Shown in pieces: positions 5,803 to 6,702 of a DNA stretch of 6,702 nt; the stretch's first letter is position 1, and the number at the start of each line of letters is the position of its first letter. The notes under the pieces were generated by a model. That model saw only the letters and a list, made by a program, of their open reading frames with translations. It searched no databases and was not told the DNA's origin. Origin of the DNA: PNAI01 sp964575715. Lineage in GTDB: Bacteria; Pseudomonadota; Alphaproteobacteria; Rhizobiales; Xanthobacteraceae. A program made the position numbers and the translations under genes. The stretch spans positions 1 to 6,702 of the forward strand of contig CAZNSG010000086.1 in assembly GCA_964575715.1 (NCBI GenBank), given 5' to 3'.

Positions 5803-6702
5803 GCCGCCACCACCAAGAGCAATACAATGAGGGTGCCAAAGACAAGCGTGAGATAGCGGCGAATGGTGAGGAATTGGAGCTGGTTTAGCGTGATCGTGGT
5901 TCGCAGGACCCAGCGGGCCAGCGGCCCATAGGCAAAGCGCCAGACCGGATCGAAGACCTTGACGTGGAAGTGCGCGGACCGCGTCTCGCCCGGCCGCGGC
6001 ATATCGACCGTCTCACGCACATAGAAGATGGTTGCGCCGAACACGCGTCTAATCGGCATGACAAAACTGGAGCTGGTGTATTGTGTCGCAGCAGATGGAT
6101 CGGGATAGCCGCAATCCCAGATCGCGCTGCGCCGCGTTGCCCGTGTGGCATAGCGATGAATGACCAGCGCTGTCAGAGTGCCCGAGCACACGAGGAAGAA
6201 CAGAATAATCGCCCCGTTATAGGAGCTGCGGCTTTCCGCGATCGGCACGATCGAGGCCCAGGGCAGGAAACTTTGCACCGGCAAACGGCTGCCGGTGAGA
6301 CTGTGTACGACCGGGGCGAGCAGATCGATCACCAGGCCCGGCAGCACACCGGCAAAAATACAAATCGCCGCGAGAACGTACATCGCCGCCAGCGAGAAGT
6401 TGTCGACTTCTTGCGCTCGCTCCGCCGCGGGCGTGCGCGGGCGGCCAAGAAAGGTCACGCCATAGGCCTTGACGAAACATGCGGCGGCGAGCGCGGCCGA
6501 AAACGCAAGCAGCGCCCCGACAGTCGGAATTAGAAAACGCAGTCCCCAATGCTGCAATTGCGGACTCACCAGAATGGCCTGGAAGGTCAACCATTCGGAG
6601 ACAAAGCCGTTGAGCGGCGGTAGCGCCGAGATGGCAACGCAGCCAATCAGAAATGCCACCGCAGTCCGCGGCATGCGATGGATGAGGCCGCCTAGGCGCT
6701 CC
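5793..6702 (-). CDS. hyfB: Hyf/Ehr antiporter-like subunit HyfB (NuoL-type), 5' end outside window
   Basis: This is partial: about 302 C-terminal residues are visible, and the frame runs off the right edge (the first visible residues are ERLGGLIHRMPRTAVAFLIG). An internal ATG at 6674 is not the start, because the open frame and the family match (LGGL..MP.T..FLIG) continue upstream. E. coli HyfB has about 670 residues, so roughly half is missing. Visible blocks, numbered from the edge, are AISALPPLNGFVSEWL (23-38, the family LPPLNGF motif); FVKAYGVTFLGRPR (76-89); about five membrane segments; the extramembrane WDCGYPDPSAATQYTSSSF (195-213), characteristic of HyfB rather than NuoL; and a final hydrophobic segment ending VVAAWR. 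The protein is a proton/Na+ translocating pump subunit distal or proximal in the membrane arm; which one cannot be told. The stop TGA at 5793-5795 lies 10 bases inside hyfC. The operon promoter must lie to the right of the window. Do not confuse this with DabB-type NuoL paralogues; no DabA partner is present. Confidence 0.92.
   Translation of the reverse strand, partial: ERLGGLIHRMPRTAVAFLIGCVAISALPPLNGFVSEWLTFQAILVSPQLQHWGLRFLIPTVGALLAFSAALAAACFVKAYGVTFLGRPRTPAAERAQEVDNFSLAAMYVLAAICIFAGVLPGLVIDLLAPVVHSLTGSRLPVQSFLPWASIVPIAESRSSYNGAIILFFLVCSGTLTALVIHRYATRATRRSAIWDCGYPDPSAATQYTSSSFVMPIRRVFGATIFYVRETVDMPRPGETRSAHFHVKVFDPVWRFAYGPLARWVLRTTITLNQLQFLTIRRYLTLVFGTLIVLLLVVAAWR

Noticed and set aside
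628..6702. Functional hydrogenase-4 / formate hydrogenlyase
   Set aside because: All four NiFe-ligating cysteines of the large subunit are replaced, and HyfA/HyfD/HyfH, formate dehydrogenase and maturation genes are not seen here.
628..6702. Canonical complex I (nuo) operon
   Set aside because: The gene order, the C-D fusion, HyfE, the CxxC-type small subunit and the HyfC-type IDNPATH block are of the hydrogenase-4 lineage. NADH module genes and NuoA/I/J are absent.

Overview
The window comes from a GC-rich proteobacterium. The codon use, the GYD-family gene and the gene set suggest an alphaproteobacterium of the Bradyrhizobium/Rhodopseudomonas type (Hyphomicrobiales); this taxon is an inference from style, not a search result. 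About 91% of the window (6702 down to 628) is one tightly packed minus-strand operon. The first 433 bases carry one small unrelated plus-strand gene, and a 194-base gap separates the two convergent units.

In transcription order (right to left) the operon reads hyfB (its 5' part lies beyond the right edge), hyfC, hyfE, hyfF, hyfG, hyfI. These are relatives of the membrane and peripheral-arm subunits of hydrogenase-4/formate hydrogenlyase and of respiratory complex I. HyfB and HyfF are NuoL/M/N-type ion-pump subunits, HyfC is the NuoH-type connector, and HyfE is the hydrogenase-4 component E with a NuoK-like part. HyfG is a NuoC-NuoD fusion that forms the 'large subunit'. HyfI is the NuoB-type Fe-S small subunit. 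Adjacent genes overlap or lie within 5 bases of each other, so the subunits are probably translationally coupled and made in fixed ratio.

The main finding is that the large subunit cannot carry a NiFe centre. Its N-terminal CxxC ligand pair reads Ser-Gly-Asp-Ser (S210-S213), and its C-terminal DPCxxC motif is degenerate (C499-S500-Y501-S502-G503). The small subunit nevertheless keeps a full set of cysteines for its proximal [4Fe-4S] cluster. This fits the group described as 'energy-converting hydrogenase related' (Ehr) complexes: complex-I/group-4-hydrogenase relatives without a NiFe site, whose substrate is not established as far as I know. No HyfA/HyfH ferredoxin-like subunit, no second antiporter subunit (HyfD), no formate dehydrogenase and no hydrogenase maturation gene is present in the window. 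A hydrogenase label transferred by homology would therefore mislead.

Left of the operon, bases 101-433 (plus strand) encode a 110-residue GYD-domain protein of unknown function with a perfect Shine-Dalgarno sequence. The convergent gap 434-627 has no credible gene and no clear terminator. It holds a short inverted repeat and some sequence that may be debris of a repeat or insertion sequence.
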